Made by a program: the position numbers and the translations under genes. The notes beneath the pieces were generated by a model. The model did not search any database, was not told the DNA's origin, and worked only from the letters and a program-made list of their open reading frames with translations. A stretch of DNA of 64,000 nt from Rosenbergiella epipactidis (lineage in GTDB: Bacteria; Pseudomonadota; Gammaproteobacteria; Enterobacterales; Enterobacteriaceae): the NCBI RefSeq assembly GCF_018494055.1, contig NZ_JABBFQ010000009.1, forward strand, positions 62,001 through 126,000. Direction: 5' to 3'. Positions 21,191 to 30,762 of this stretch are shown here, piece by piece. Every line of letters begins with the position of its first letter. Position 1 is the stretch's first letter.

Positions 21191-21198
21191 AGAGATCA

Positions 21199-22185
21199 TT
21201 AGGCGGTCAGGATCTTCTGCTCAGCAAGATCTAAAGCAAAGTAAGAGAGGATGGTATCCGCACCGGCTCGCTTAATTGCCCCTAGGCTCTCCAACACGAC
21301 ATTTGTTTCATCAATCGCACCCGCTTGAGCGGCGAATTTAATCATCGCGTATTCACCACTCACTTGATAGGCAGCCAGTGGCAGGTCGCTACGCTCGCGG
21401 ATATCGCGAATAATATCCAGATAGGCACCTGCAGGCTTAACCATCAGCACATCAGCTCCTTCGGCTTCATCAAGCAATGACTCACGGATGGCCTCACGGC
21501 GGTTCATCGGGTTCATTTGATAAGTTTTGCGGTCGCCTTTTAAGGCCGTTCCTGCTGCTTCGCGGAAAGGACCATAAAACGCTGAGGCAAATTTCGTGGA
21601 ATAAGCCATGATTGGCGTGTTATGGAATCCAGCGTGATCCAGAGCCTGACGAATGGCTTTAACCTGACCATCCATTGCGGCGGAAGGCGCGATAAAATCA
21701 GCACCAGCCCGTGCGGCGGCAACCGCCTGCTTACCTAGATTCACTAAGGTTTGGTCGTTATGGACTTCGCCATTAGCGCATAAAATCCCGCAGTGTCCGT
21801 GTGAGGTATATTCGCAGAAGCATGTGTCAGACATCACAATCATCTCCGGTACTGTCTCTTTACAGATACGAGACATTCTTGAGACGAGTCCATTCTCCGC
21901 CCAGGCATCACTACCGGTCTCATCAAGATGATGAGAAATTCCGAATGTCATCACCGACCGAATCCCCGCTTTGGCAATACGTTCAATTTCGAACGCAAGA
22001 CGTTTTTCAGGAATACGCATCACGCCAGGCATAGCATTTATGGGTTGATAGTCCTCTGCGCCTTCCTCGACAAAAATAGGAAGGATTAGGTCATTCAGGC
22101 TTAGTGATTGTTCTTTGAAGAGTTCACGCATCGATGCAGTTTTGCGGAGCCTTCTTGGGCGATTGGGGAGAATAAATTCAGACAT
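21199..22185 (-). CDS. hemB: Porphobilinogen synthase (delta-aminolevulinate dehydratase)
   Basis: HemB condenses two 5-aminolevulinate molecules to porphobilinogen in haem synthesis. The 328-residue protein has the zinc-binding cluster [14 protein letters not shown], the two active-site Lys motifs (YSTKFAS and MVKPAG), and the conserved start region [13 protein letters not shown] use the ATG at 22185, preceded by GAGAG; a GTG two codons upstream is in frame but less well placed. It converges with queH and lies downstream of proP, separated from it by a strong terminator. Confidence 0.97.
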   Translation of the reverse strand: MSEFILPNRPRRLRKTASMRELFKEQSLSLNDLILPIFVEEGAEDYQPINAMPGVMRIPEKRLAFEIERIAKAGIRSVMTFGISHHLDETGSDAWAENGLVSRMSRICKETVPEMIVMSDTCFCEYTSHGHCGILCANGEVHNDQTLVNLGKQAVAAARAGADFIAPSAAMDGQVKAIRQALDHAGFHNTPIMAYSTKFASAFYGPFREAAGTALKGDRKTYQMNPMNRREAIRESLLDEAEGADVLMVKPAGAYLDIIRDIRERSDLPLAAYQVSGEYAMIKFAAQAGAIDETNVVLESLGAIKRAGADTILSYFALDLAEQKILTA

Positions 22186-22258
22186 GGACACTCTCGTACA
22201 GATTGTGGAAAGTAAAAGCTTACGCCTTTAAGGAGGGGAGGACATAGCTTTGTGTGCC

Positions 22259-22281
22259 AAAAAGCCCCCTTTCGGGGGCTT
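22259..22281 (-). terminator. Rho-independent terminator after proP
   Basis: On the minus strand an 8-bp stem AAGCCCCC/GGGGGCTT with a 4-base loop is followed by five T residues. It begins 5 bases after the proP stop codon. Confidence 0.88.
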
Positions 22282-22286
22282 ATCAC

Positions 22287-23792
22287 TTACTCTTTAATAT
22301 CTGGATGTTGATCAACCAAACGACTACGCTTTTGCTCCAGTCTTTGGATCTCTTCATCAATATCGTCAATTTTTTGACCGATATTATCGTGGTGCTCTTG
22401 TAAAATTTCACGTGCTTCATCTAAATCAGATGCCGCAGGGGTTGCGCCAATCAGCGGTTTATTAGCGGTCTCTTTCATGAAGATACCCGTGATAAGACCG
22501 ATAATTGCAACGACCATCAGATAATAAGCAGGCATGAACAGATTGTTCGAGGCTTCAACCAGCCATGCGATGATGGTCGGTGTTAGACCAGCGATCAGAA
22601 TGGAAATGTTAAATGCGCTGGCTAATGCGCTATAACGGATATTCGTCGGGAACATCGCCGGTAAGGATGATGCCATGACCCCAGTGAAACAGTTTAACAC
22701 TACGGCCAAAATCAGTAGCCCAGCAAAAATCAAACCGAGTACATTACTGGTGATTAACATAAAGGCTGGAATTGCTGTGAAGAACAGAGCAATACTGCCG
22801 ACGATGACAAATGGACGGCGTCCGAACCGGTCACTGAGCATTCCCATGACGGGTTGGATAAACAGCATACCAATCATAATCGCGATAATAATCAACACAC
22901 CGTGATCTTCTGAGTAATGAAGATTGTGTGAAAGATAGCTCGGCATGTAAGTCAGTAACATGTAGTAGGTGACGTTAGTCGCGATGACTAGACCGATACA
23001 CGCTAGCAGGCTTTTCCAGTGTTTTGTCGCAATGTCTTTGAAAGAGACTTTTGGACCGTTCTGAAGTCCTTCGCGGTCGCCTTGTTCTAACTTATCGACG
23101 TGTTGTTGGAAGGCAGGAGTTTCTTCTAAAGCGTGACGAAGGTAAAGTCCGACAATCCCTAACGGTAATGCTAAGAAGAACGGTAGACGCCAGCCCCATT
23201 CCATAAAGCGTGCTTCACCGATAACGGTAGAAATAAGAACAACTACCCCTGCACCCAGCACGAAGCCAACAATTGAGCCGAAATCTAACCAGCTACCCAT
23301 AAAACCGCGTTTACGGTCAGGGGAGTATTCCGCAACGAAGATTGAGGCTCCAGTATATTCGCCCCCAACGGAGAATCCTTGCGCCATTTTGGCAATCAGC
23401 AGCAGGATTGGCGCCCAGATACCGATAGAAGCATAGGAAGGGATGAGTCCGATACAGAAGGTACTGATCGACATAATCACAATGGTGACAGAGAGTATTT
23501 TTTGGCGGCCGTATTTATCGCCGAGCATACCAAAAAAGAGTCCACCCAGAGGACGAATTAAGAAGGGAACGGAGAAGGTTGCCAACGCAGCAATCATCTG
23601 AATGCCAGGCGTAGCGGAAGGGAAAAAGATTTTACCCAACGCATAGGCGACAAAACCGTAAACCCCGAAGTCGAACCACTCCATTGCATTTCCTAATGAA
23701 GCAGCAGTGATTGCTTTACGTAAACGAGCATCGTCTATGATAGTAACGTCATCAATTCCGATGGGTTTAATACGCTTCCTACGTAATTTCAT
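22287..23792 (-). CDS. proP: Osmosensory proline/glycine betaine:H+ symporter ProP
   Basis: ProP is a major-facilitator transporter that senses high osmolality and imports proline, betaine and ectoine. The 501-residue protein has twelve membrane segments, MFS motifs GDKYGRQK and SDRFGRRP, and the long hydrophilic tail with heptad repeats (DEAREILQEHHDNIGQKI, then EEIQRLEQKRSRLVDQH), the antiparallel coiled coil that tunes the osmotic threshold in E. coli. Nearly every membrane segment matches E. coli ProP. The start at 23792 is preceded by AGGT and matches E. coli; a 17-codon extension is rejected. A CRP-like site lies about 160 bases upstream. Confidence 0.97.
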   Translation of the reverse strand: MKLRRKRIKPIGIDDVTIIDDARLRKAITAASLGNAMEWFDFGVYGFVAYALGKIFFPSATPGIQMIAALATFSVPFLIRPLGGLFFGMLGDKYGRQKILSVTIVIMSISTFCIGLIPSYASIGIWAPILLLIAKMAQGFSVGGEYTGASIFVAEYSPDRKRGFMGSWLDFGSIVGFVLGAGVVVLISTVIGEARFMEWGWRLPFFLALPLGIVGLYLRHALEETPAFQQHVDKLEQGDREGLQNGPKVSFKDIATKHWKSLLACIGLVIATNVTYYMLLTYMPSYLSHNLHYSEDHGVLIIIAIMIGMLFIQPVMGMLSDRFGRRPFVIVGSIALFFTAIPAFMLITSNVLGLIFAGLLILAVVLNCFTGVMASSLPAMFPTNIRYSALASAFNISILIAGLTPTIIAWLVEASNNLFMPAYYLMVVAIIGLITGIFMKETANKPLIGATPAASDLDEAREILQEHHDNIGQKIDDIDEEIQRLEQKRSRLVDQHPDIKE

Positions 23793-23952
23793 AAATTTAC
23801 CTATAATGTGACGGAAATTTGCTAAGCAGTCGTTCAAAAGCACGTGTAGCTTGGTAACAAAATTATATGAGATTTTTTAAATTTTGAACCAAAGTCTCTT
23901 CAATAATTATCAGCGTAATTATACCAATAAGCGGCTAAGTATACTGTATATC

Positions 23953-23968
23953 TGTGCGTGAAGTCACA
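23953..23968. promoter_or_regulatory. Candidate CRP site upstream of proP
   Basis: TGTGC-GTGAAG-TCACA matches the CRP consensus TGTGA-N6-TCACA at 9 of 10 key positions. It is centred about 168 bases before the proP start, close to where E. coli proP promoter P1 carries its CRP site. Function is inferred from that parallel. Confidence 0.6.
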
Positions 23969-24052
23969 TTCAGAACGTTTTTTGACCAAGGCCTAGCGGT
24001 TGACGGATACGAAATTTCGTCAAGAGAGAAGTAAGAAAAGTATGAATAGATG

Positions 24053-24075
24053 GGCCGTTACAAGAAATAACGGCC
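24053..24075 (-). terminator. Hairpin after dcrB
   Basis: An 8-bp stem GGCCGTTA/TAACGGCC with a 7-base loop lies 9 bases beyond the dcrB stop. The following minus-strand sequence is only weakly T-rich. Confidence 0.55.
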
Positions 24076-24084
24076 TGAATAGAC

Positions 24085-24645
24085 TTAATGAATAACGATG
24101 GACTGAACGATCTCTGAGGCAATACTTTGCGATTGAGATTGGTTATCGGCAGGCAGAGAAATCTGTAGGGTAACAAGCTGATTATTCAGTTTAGCAAGAA
24201 CGACCGTCGACCAATTGCTGTGGTTATTAGTAGAAACGACACTGTCTAACTGTTGACCAGGTGTATGGCCTAAAGTGATAGATTTATCCGCAACGACTTG
24301 CAGTTGAGGATCGCGATTCCGCTGTTGGTCTTGAAGTTTCTGAGAAAGTTGTGGCAGGGTTAGCGCGGTTTCATCGCCGATGATCACGATTACCGCTTGC
24401 TGACCATTATTGTTCGCATAGACATGCATATTGTTCGACTCGGTTCCAAGTTTACCGGTCTGATCACTCATTCCTTGTGGCAGGCTAAAGGTCAGTTTGC
24501 CGTCGAGTAACGAGATATTCTGATGCTGACTTTGCGAGGCACTTTGGTCGTGGTGTTGTGCTTGGGGATCATCTTTCTTTTGATCGCAGGCAGCAAGACC
24601 AAGTACGACTAAAAAGATACCCATGTAGTGTGTAATGTGTCGCAT
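24085..24645 (-). CDS. dcrB: DcrB family lipoprotein
   Basis: The 186-residue precursor has a signal sequence ending in LGLAAC; Cys20 would be lipidated. Asp follows at +2, the classic signal for retention in the inner membrane. The body (LLDGKLTFSLPQGMSDQTGKL, a NNMHVYA motif, DQQRNRDPQLQVV) matches E. coli DcrB, known from its requirement for phage C1 and C6 infection and from envelope-stress phenotypes. A His/Gln/Ser-rich linker (residues ~28-47) follows the Cys. AAGGAAGGGA precedes the chosen ATG; a 26-codon upstream extension has no ribosome site. Confidence 0.93.
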   Translation of the reverse strand: MRHITHYMGIFLVVLGLAACDQKKDDPQAQHHDQSASQSQHQNISLLDGKLTFSLPQGMSDQTGKLGTESNNMHVYANNNGQQAVIVIIGDETALTLPQLSQKLQDQQRNRDPQLQVVADKSITLGHTPGQQLDSVVSTNNHSNWSTVVLAKLNNQLVTLQISLPADNQSQSQSIASEIVQSIVIH

Positions 24646-24737
24646 AGTAATCCCTTCCTTACAATTTATGTCGTTATCAAAGCTGAAATAGTACGGTATT
24701 GCAAACAGTATTGTGTTGCACATTTCGTCTTAACGTT

Positions 24738-25409
24738 TTATCCCTTATTCGTGTCTAAAGAGTAAAAGCGTGTATCGCCAAGCAGGCGCTTAATAATGGT
24801 ATTTAACAGTAGACCATAAATTGGAATAAAAAAGATAAGACAGATCAAAACCTTATAACTATAGTCAACCAGCGCAATTTCTTGCCAGTGAGCCGCCATA
24901 AAGGGGTCGCTGCTGTGTAGGAATGCAATCGAAAAAAAGGCGAATGTATCGCTAAGGTTGCCAAAAAACATCGCGGCAACTGGGGCTAGCCACCATTGTT
25001 TTGCCATCCTTAAGCGATTAAAAACAGTAATGTCTAATAGCTGGCCCAGTACGTAGGCAACGAAACTTGCTAACGCAATTCGAATCACGACAGTATTTAG
25101 GCCTATCATTGCCTGCCAACCTTGCCACGAGGCCTGGTAGAAGAGGCTGGAAATAATAAATGAAAGCAGTAATGCAGGAAGCATTGCCGCGAGAATAATT
25201 TTCCGCGCCAATTGAGCGCCAAATATGCGTACTGTGAGGTCAGTGGCAAGGAAGATGAAAGGAAAGCTAAATGCCCCCCATGTCGTGGTAAAGCCAAATA
25301 CACTCACCGGAAGCTGAACCAAGTAATTGCTGGAGGTGATGATGATAAGGTGAAAAATAGCCAAGGGTAATAACAGCTTTTTACGCTGTTTTTCGCTAAA
25401 ACAGTTCAT
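24738..25409 (-). CDS. yhhQ: Queuosine precursor transporter YhhQ (QPTR family)
   Basis: YhhQ imports the queuosine precursors preQ0/preQ1 across the inner membrane. The 223-residue protein has about six membrane segments and the family motifs FTTTWGAFSFPFIFLATDLTVR and FGNLSDTFAFFSIAFLHSS. The Shine-Dalgarno AAGG is 6 bases before the ATG and is part of a preQ1-I-type riboswitch, which gives independent support for both the start and the function. dcrB follows about 92 bases downstream on the same strand. Confidence 0.95.
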   Translation of the reverse strand: MNCFSEKQRKKLLLPLAIFHLIIITSSNYLVQLPVSVFGFTTTWGAFSFPFIFLATDLTVRIFGAQLARKIILAAMLPALLLSFIISSLFYQASWQGWQAMIGLNTVVIRIALASFVAYVLGQLLDITVFNRLRMAKQWWLAPVAAMFFGNLSDTFAFFSIAFLHSSDPFMAAHWQEIALVDYSYKVLICLIFFIPIYGLLLNTIIKRLLGDTRFYSLDTNKG

Positions 25410-25415
25410 TTGTAG

Positions 25416-25448
25416 CCTTTTTAGTGGAATGGGGTGAGGGAACCCATT
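25416..25448 (-). promoter_or_regulatory. preQ1-I-type riboswitch in the yhhQ leader
   Basis: Read on the minus strand, a 6-bp stem AATGGG/CCCATT encloses the 9-base loop TTCCCTCAC, followed by an A-rich tail TCCACTAAAAAGG. This is the compact H-type pseudoknot layout of preQ1-I aptamers: the loop CCU can pair with the AGG of the tail. That AGG is also the yhhQ ribosome site (6 bases before ATG), so ligand binding would block translation. The downstream gene is a queuosine-precursor transporter, the known target class. Confidence 0.78.
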
Positions 25449-25617
25449 TGGTTAAAAATAGTACGGACTCAGACGAGATGGGCTGCATCTTACTAATCTA
25501 CGGCGATTATGCAAGCAACTATTGCTAATGACTGTGCTAGGCGGCTCGTGCGGTAGAAATTGTCTGTAACGTCGAGGCGGAGTACACTGCGATGTTTTTA
25601 TCCCCAAGAGACGTGTT

Positions 25618-25863
25618 ATGAATAACCAAGCCGAAAATTATGATCAATTATTGGACACCTGTGGTTTACGATGCCCAGAGCCGGTGATGCTGGTGAGAAA
25701 AATGGTCCGTAGTATGCAAGATGGCCAAATCGTTAAAATAATTGCCGATGATCCCGCAACAAAGCGTGATATCCCAGGTTTTTGCGAATTTATGGAACAT
25801 ACGTTACTAACTGCGCAATCGACGGAGATGCCTTACGTTTTTTTCGTTAAAAAGGGGGCTTAA
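25618..25863 (+). CDS. tusA: Sulfur carrier protein TusA
   Basis: TusA accepts persulfide sulfur from IscS and passes it to TusBCD-E for 2-thiolation of tRNA U34, and feeds molybdenum-cofactor metabolism. The 81-residue protein has the SirA/TusA motif [14 protein letters not shown], in which the second Cys is the persulfide-carrying residue, and the conserved [17 protein letters not shown] block. It is divergent from yhhQ across a 208-base region. In E. coli zntA and yhhN/yhhM would follow; here a bacteriocin-like gene does. Confidence 0.96.
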   Translation: MNNQAENYDQLLDTCGLRCPEPVMLVRKMVRSMQDGQIVKIIADDPATKRDIPGFCEFMEHTLLTAQSTEMPYVFFVKKGA

Positions 25864-26258
25864 CTTGGTCCCCACGGCCAGCAATGTTGTCGTTGAGTTG
25901 GCCTATCTTACCCCCTTCACAGCCCATGTTTTACGCGTAGTCAGTTAATGTGATACCCCGTAAAAAATCACGTTTTTTGTTAACTAGTCTCTCTTTCAAC
26001 ATCCTTCTTTAATACGTTGTACGTCTGAGCGCTAATCTAGGATATGTTCTAAATTATATTATTAACAATGTAATATATCTATTTAACGTAATAATAAGCA
26101 CGAAACATTAATTTATTATTGAATAAATAAGATTCTAATATATTGAATTGTCATATTTTCAATATAAAGTTGACACAGCAACGAGAGACCCGTTGTTTAT
26201 TAATTCATAGATTAAATAAATTTATAAAGTTCATTTACTATTATTAAGGATTCAATAT
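25864..26258 (+). promoter_or_regulatory. AT-rich non-coding leader of the microcin-like gene
   Basis: This 395-base interval holds no credible gene. From about 26030 it becomes strongly AT-rich, unlike the flanking core genes. It contains an inverted repeat TATTGAA-N10-TTCAATA (26141-26164) and, just after it, a TTGACA at 26170-26175 that could be a -35 element, followed by a CAACG/CGTTG dyad around 26179-26195. AAGGA lies 6 bases before the ATG at 26259. The base composition and dyads suggest imported DNA with its own regulated promoter; the -10 element is not clear. Confidence 0.5.
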
Positions 26259-26555
26259 ATGAAAGAAATTTCACTAATAGAGATGACTAAAATCTCTGGA
26301 GCGGGTGGCCTGATTGACGGTGATTTTAACGGTGCCTTTTGGGGAGCTTTATTGGGTGCTATTGATGGTTTTGGTACCGGTGCAGCAGTCGGTGGCAAAT
26401 ATGGTGGTGCTGGTGGTTGGTTAATAGGCGGAATTGCCCAGTTAGTCGGGCTGACGGCCTCTGCGGTCGGAGCAGGTATTGGCGGTTATCTTTATGGCGG
26501 CATTCTGGGCTATGATAAAGCGAAGCCTTATATTGCTTCTTACCGTGAAATGTAA
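26259..26555 (+). CDS. Class II microcin-like bacteriocin precursor with double-glycine-type leader
   Basis: The 98-residue product has a 15-residue leader MKEISLIEMTKISGA that aligns position by position with the colicin V (microcin V) leader: hydrophobic at -4, -7 and -12, Glu at -8, Ser-Gly-Ala at -3 to -1. Leaders of this kind are cut and exported by peptidase-containing ABC transporters. The predicted 83-residue mature part is very Gly-rich (26 Gly in the whole precursor), has no Cys, and alternates GxxxG/GG motifs with hydrophobic runs (GAFWGALLGAIDGFG, GGWLIGGIAQLVG), as in pore-forming class II bacteriocins; the tail is polar. AAGGA lies 6 bases upstream and a strong terminator follows. 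No immunity, transporter or accessory gene is adjacent, and the target is unknown. Confidence 0.75.
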   Translation: MKEISLIEMTKISGAGGLIDGDFNGAFWGALLGAIDGFGTGAAVGGKYGGAGGWLIGGIAQLVGLTASAVGAGIGGYLYGGILGYDKAKPYIASYREM

Positions 26556-26566
26556 TTAAAAGAAGA

Positions 26567-26600
26567 ACTAAAAGAGAGTAGAACTCTCTTTTAGTTTTTT
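26567..26600. terminator. Strong terminator after the microcin-like gene
   Basis: A perfect 12-bp stem ACTAAAAGAGAG/CTCTCTTTTAGT with a 5-base loop is followed by T residues on the plus strand; A residues flank the other side too, so it can also end yhhL transcription, whose stop codon begins at the last base. Confidence 0.88.
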
Positions 26601-26869
26601 TACTTTTTGGGGAAATGTTTTTTTTGCCAAGAAAGTAATTCGAAGACACCGAAAATAAATAATTTAATCTCTTCTTTTCTCGTCATCTTTGGCCCAGTGC
26701 TGCTTTGCGTCGCTTTTAATAAAACGACTTGTAAGCCGTGCATGACCACCATAAATATCAATGCGACATCGATAAAATATTTCAACGGTTTCGTGGCAGG
26801 ATGCACGAGATTAAGTAATAGCACTACCCAGATGAATACCATTACTACTCGGCCAAAGTTTATCAACAT
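26600..26869 (-). CDS. yhhL: YhhL family (DUF1145) small membrane protein
   Basis: This 89-residue protein matches E. coli YhhL: INFGRVVMVFIWVVLLLNLVHP, a VALIFMVVMHGLQVVLLK segment, and the C-terminal FGVFELLSWQKK. Two or three membrane segments are predicted; the function is unknown. It lies 14 bases downstream of rsmD on the same strand, as in E. coli, so the two form an operon. Confidence 0.9.
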   Translation of the reverse strand: MLINFGRVVMVFIWVVLLLNLVHPATKPLKYFIDVALIFMVVMHGLQVVLLKATQSSTGPKMTRKEEIKLFIFGVFELLSWQKKHFPKK

Positions 26870-26883
26870 TACCTATTCCCTCA

Positions 26884-27459
26884 TCATTGACGATGGTAAA
26901 GACGATAGCATACCTGCCCTGCAACTTTTTCTCTATGCAGTACCCAATTTGCAGGCACTGTCGGCATACCTTGTTCGACTTCGTTTTCAGTATAAATCAC
27001 GGCATCTTCCGCTAGCCATTGATGTACTTCGAGCAGCTGTATTGTCTGCTCCAGTAGCCCACGGCGGAACGGCGGATCGATAAAGACGATATTAAATGGC
27101 GTATCGGGTCGAGATTGAGCGAGAAACTGTAAGGTATCCGCACGTTGTAGGGTCAGCTGCGGGGCATTCAACACGTCGAGGTTCTTCTGCAGCTGTCGAG
27201 CGACATGCGCCTCTTTTTCAATGAGCGTGACTTGCGCCGCATAGCGAGAGGCTGCCTCAATACCGAGTGCGCCGCTACCTGCATAGCAGTCTAAACACTT
27301 TGCTTGGGGTAGCCAAGGCGCTAGCCAGTTAAAAAGGGTTTCCCGCACACGGTCAGTTGTGGGTCTCAGCCCTTCGCTATCGAGGACTGATAATTTACGG
27401 CCGCGCCACTGGCCCCCGATGATCCGTATCTGACCGATTTTTCCTGCCGATTTGCTCAT
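26884..27459 (-). CDS. rsmD: 16S rRNA (guanine966-N2)-methyltransferase RsmD
   Basis: RsmD methylates G966 of 16S rRNA. The 191-residue protein carries the SAM-binding motif LDCYAGSGALGIEAASR, the acidic LIEKE motif, and the catalytic DPPF motif (FIDPPFRRG), with the N-terminal RIIGGQWRGRKL signature. It is divergent from ftsY across about 220 bases, as in E. coli. Confidence 0.96.
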   Translation of the reverse strand: MSKSAGKIGQIRIIGGQWRGRKLSVLDSEGLRPTTDRVRETLFNWLAPWLPQAKCLDCYAGSGALGIEAASRYAAQVTLIEKEAHVARQLQKNLDVLNAPQLTLQRADTLQFLAQSRPDTPFNIVFIDPPFRRGLLEQTIQLLEVHQWLAEDAVIYTENEVEQGMPTVPANWVLHREKVAGQVCYRLYHRQ

Positions 27460-27681
27460 AGTTTATACTTACGATGATTTATTACTGAATTTTACTGCGG
27501 TCAGCCCTGTAAACGCCGAAACGAAACTGTGATGCAGTATGGGTTAAATGGTAGAATAAATGATTATCTCATTAGTGTCGCAGTATGACAGTAGTTAATT
27601 ACTGACAGATACAAATAATTTTGGTGGCTATTGTTCCAGCGGATTGTTCTGGACGGCCTTAGCAAGGAGTATTGTCTAACA

Positions 27682-29100
<1,419 letters not shown>

Positions 29101-29104
29101 TGGA

Positions 29105-29767
29105 ATGATTCGCTTTGAAGAGGTCAGTAAAGCTTATTTAGGAGGGCGTCAGGCCCTTCAGGGCGTGGATTTTCATTTACGCCAAGGAGAAATGGCATTC
29201 CTAACCGGGCATTCTGGTGCGGGTAAGAGTACGTTACTCAAGCTGATTTGTGGTATTGAGCGGCCAAGCGCGGGCCAAATATGGTTTAGCGGACACAACA
29301 TTACCCGTCTTAAAAACAGTGAAATTCCGTTCTTGCGTCGTCAAATCGGAATGATCTTTCAGGATCACCACCTGCTGATGGATCGGACGGTGTATGACAA
29401 CATCGCGATTCCACTGATCATTTCTGGAGCCAGCGAAGAAGACATTCGACGCAGAGTTTCCGCAGCGCTGGATAAAGTGGGCCTATTGGATAAGGCAAGA
29501 AACTATCCGATTCAGCTCTCCGGGGGGGAGCAACAAAGGGTTGGTATCGCTCGTGCGGTAGTCAATAAACCGGCATTGCTGCTTGCGGACGAACCAACGG
29601 GTAACCTAGACCATGCGCTATCGGAAGATATTTTACGTCTGTTCGAAGAGTTTAACCGAGTAGGCGTGACAGTATTAATGGCGACGCACGATATTTCCCT
29701 TATCGCAAGACGTAACTATAACGTGATGAATCTTAACCAAGGTCGGTTATACAGGGGCGAGGAATGA
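29105..29767 (+). CDS. ftsE: Cell division ATP-binding protein FtsE
   Basis: FtsE is the ABC ATPase that, with FtsX, activates septal peptidoglycan hydrolases through EnvC and links to FtsZ. The 220 residues contain Walker [10 protein letters not shown], the signature [14 protein letters not shown], Walker [13 protein letters not shown] and the switch His in MATHDI. It starts 4 bases after ftsY and overlaps ftsX by 4 bases, so ftsYEX is one operon. Confidence 0.97.
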   Translation: MIRFEEVSKAYLGGRQALQGVDFHLRQGEMAFLTGHSGAGKSTLLKLICGIERPSAGQIWFSGHNITRLKNSEIPFLRRQIGMIFQDHHLLMDRTVYDNIAIPLIISGASEEDIRRRVSAALDKVGLLDKARNYPIQLSGGEQQRVGIARAVVNKPALLLADEPTGNLDHALSEDILRLFEEFNRVGVTVLMATHDISLIARRNYNVMNLNQGRLYRGEE

Positions 29768-30762
29768 AAGCGGTTAATAAATTAAATAAGCGCCTGAAAA
29801 AACCGGGAGCACCCAAGCAAAAGAAAGTGTCTAAGCAGCGAGCTTTGCGTGGAGGGTGGCAAGAGCAGTTGCATTACGCTTGGCGAGGAATGTTGGCCGA
29901 TATGCTACGCCAGCCCTTGGCAACGCTGTTAACGGTCACCGTAATTGCTATCTCATTAACGTTACCTAGCGTCTGCTACATCGTGTGGAAGAACGTCGAC
30001 CAAGCCGCTAAGCAATGGTATCCAGCGCCTCAGCTAACCGTTTATCTCTCTAAAACCCTTGATGATAGCGCTGCGGAGAACGTCACTCAGCAACTAAAAC
30101 AGTTGGAAGGCGTGCAGCACGTTGATTATCTCTCTCGTGAAGAAAGTTTAAGCGAGTTTCGTAATTGGTCAGGTTTCGGTGGCGCAATGGATATGCTAGA
30201 GCAGAATCCACTTCCTGCCGTTGCCGTTGTGACCCCTAAGCTTGATTTCCAGAATGCGGATACCATGAACACGCTGCGTGATCGCATTACCAAGATGAAC
30301 GGTATCGACGAAGTACGTATGGATGACAGCTGGTTTGCCCGACTCTCTGCATTGACCGGATTAGCAGGGCATGTCGCGTTAATGATTGGTATGTTGATGG
30401 TCGTCGCCGTCTTCTTAGTGATCGGTAACAGTGTGAGGTTAAGTATTTTCTCTCGCCGCGATACAATAAATGTTCAGAAGCTCATTGGTGCTACCGACGG
30501 TTTTATCTTAAGACCCTTTGTATATGGTGGGGCAATGCTCGGACTGAGTGGCGCATTCCTTTCACTCATTTTCTCTGAAATTTTGGTTTTCCGGTTAGAG
30601 TCGGTGGTATCGCATGTCGCATCGGTGTTTAGTGCCTCATTTGATCTTTCCGGCTTTTCATGGGATGAAGCGCTGCTATTGCTATTAGTTTCAGCGATGA
30701 TAGGCTGGTTAGCCGCTTGGCTAGCGACAGTACAGCATTTACGCCGTTTTACACCGGATTAA
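29764..30762 (+). CDS. ftsX: Cell division protein FtsX
   Basis: FtsX is the membrane partner of FtsE. The 332-residue protein has a basic cytoplasmic N-terminus, a first membrane segment ([20 protein letters not shown], residues ~58-77), a periplasmic domain of about 140 residues that in E. coli binds EnvC, and three C-terminal membrane segments in an FtsX/MacB-type permease domain (the [20 protein letters not shown] block). The start overlaps the end of ftsE. Confidence 0.96.
   Translation: MKAVNKLNKRLKKPGAPKQKKVSKQRALRGGWQEQLHYAWRGMLADMLRQPLATLLTVTVIAISLTLPSVCYIVWKNVDQAAKQWYPAPQLTVYLSKTLDDSAAENVTQQLKQLEGVQHVDYLSREESLSEFRNWSGFGGAMDMLEQNPLPAVAVVTPKLDFQNADTMNTLRDRITKMNGIDEVRMDDSWFARLSALTGLAGHVALMIGMLMVVAVFLVIGNSVRLSIFSRRDTINVQKLIGATDGFILRPFVYGGAMLGLSGAFLSLIFSEILVFRLESVVSHVASVFSASFDLSGFSWDEALLLLLVSAMIGWLAAWLATVQHLRRFTPD

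Noticed and set aside
24009-24020. Perfect 12-base palindrome ACGAAATTTCGT between proP and dcrB
   Set aside because: It is an isolated AT-centred palindrome with no promoter or known binding pattern attached; such sites occur by chance.
26607-27083. A 158-codon open frame on the plus strand just after the microcin-like gene, considered as an immunity gene
   Set aside because: It lies entirely antisense to yhhL and rsmD, which are clearly real; its sequence mirrors their codons and it has no ribosome site.
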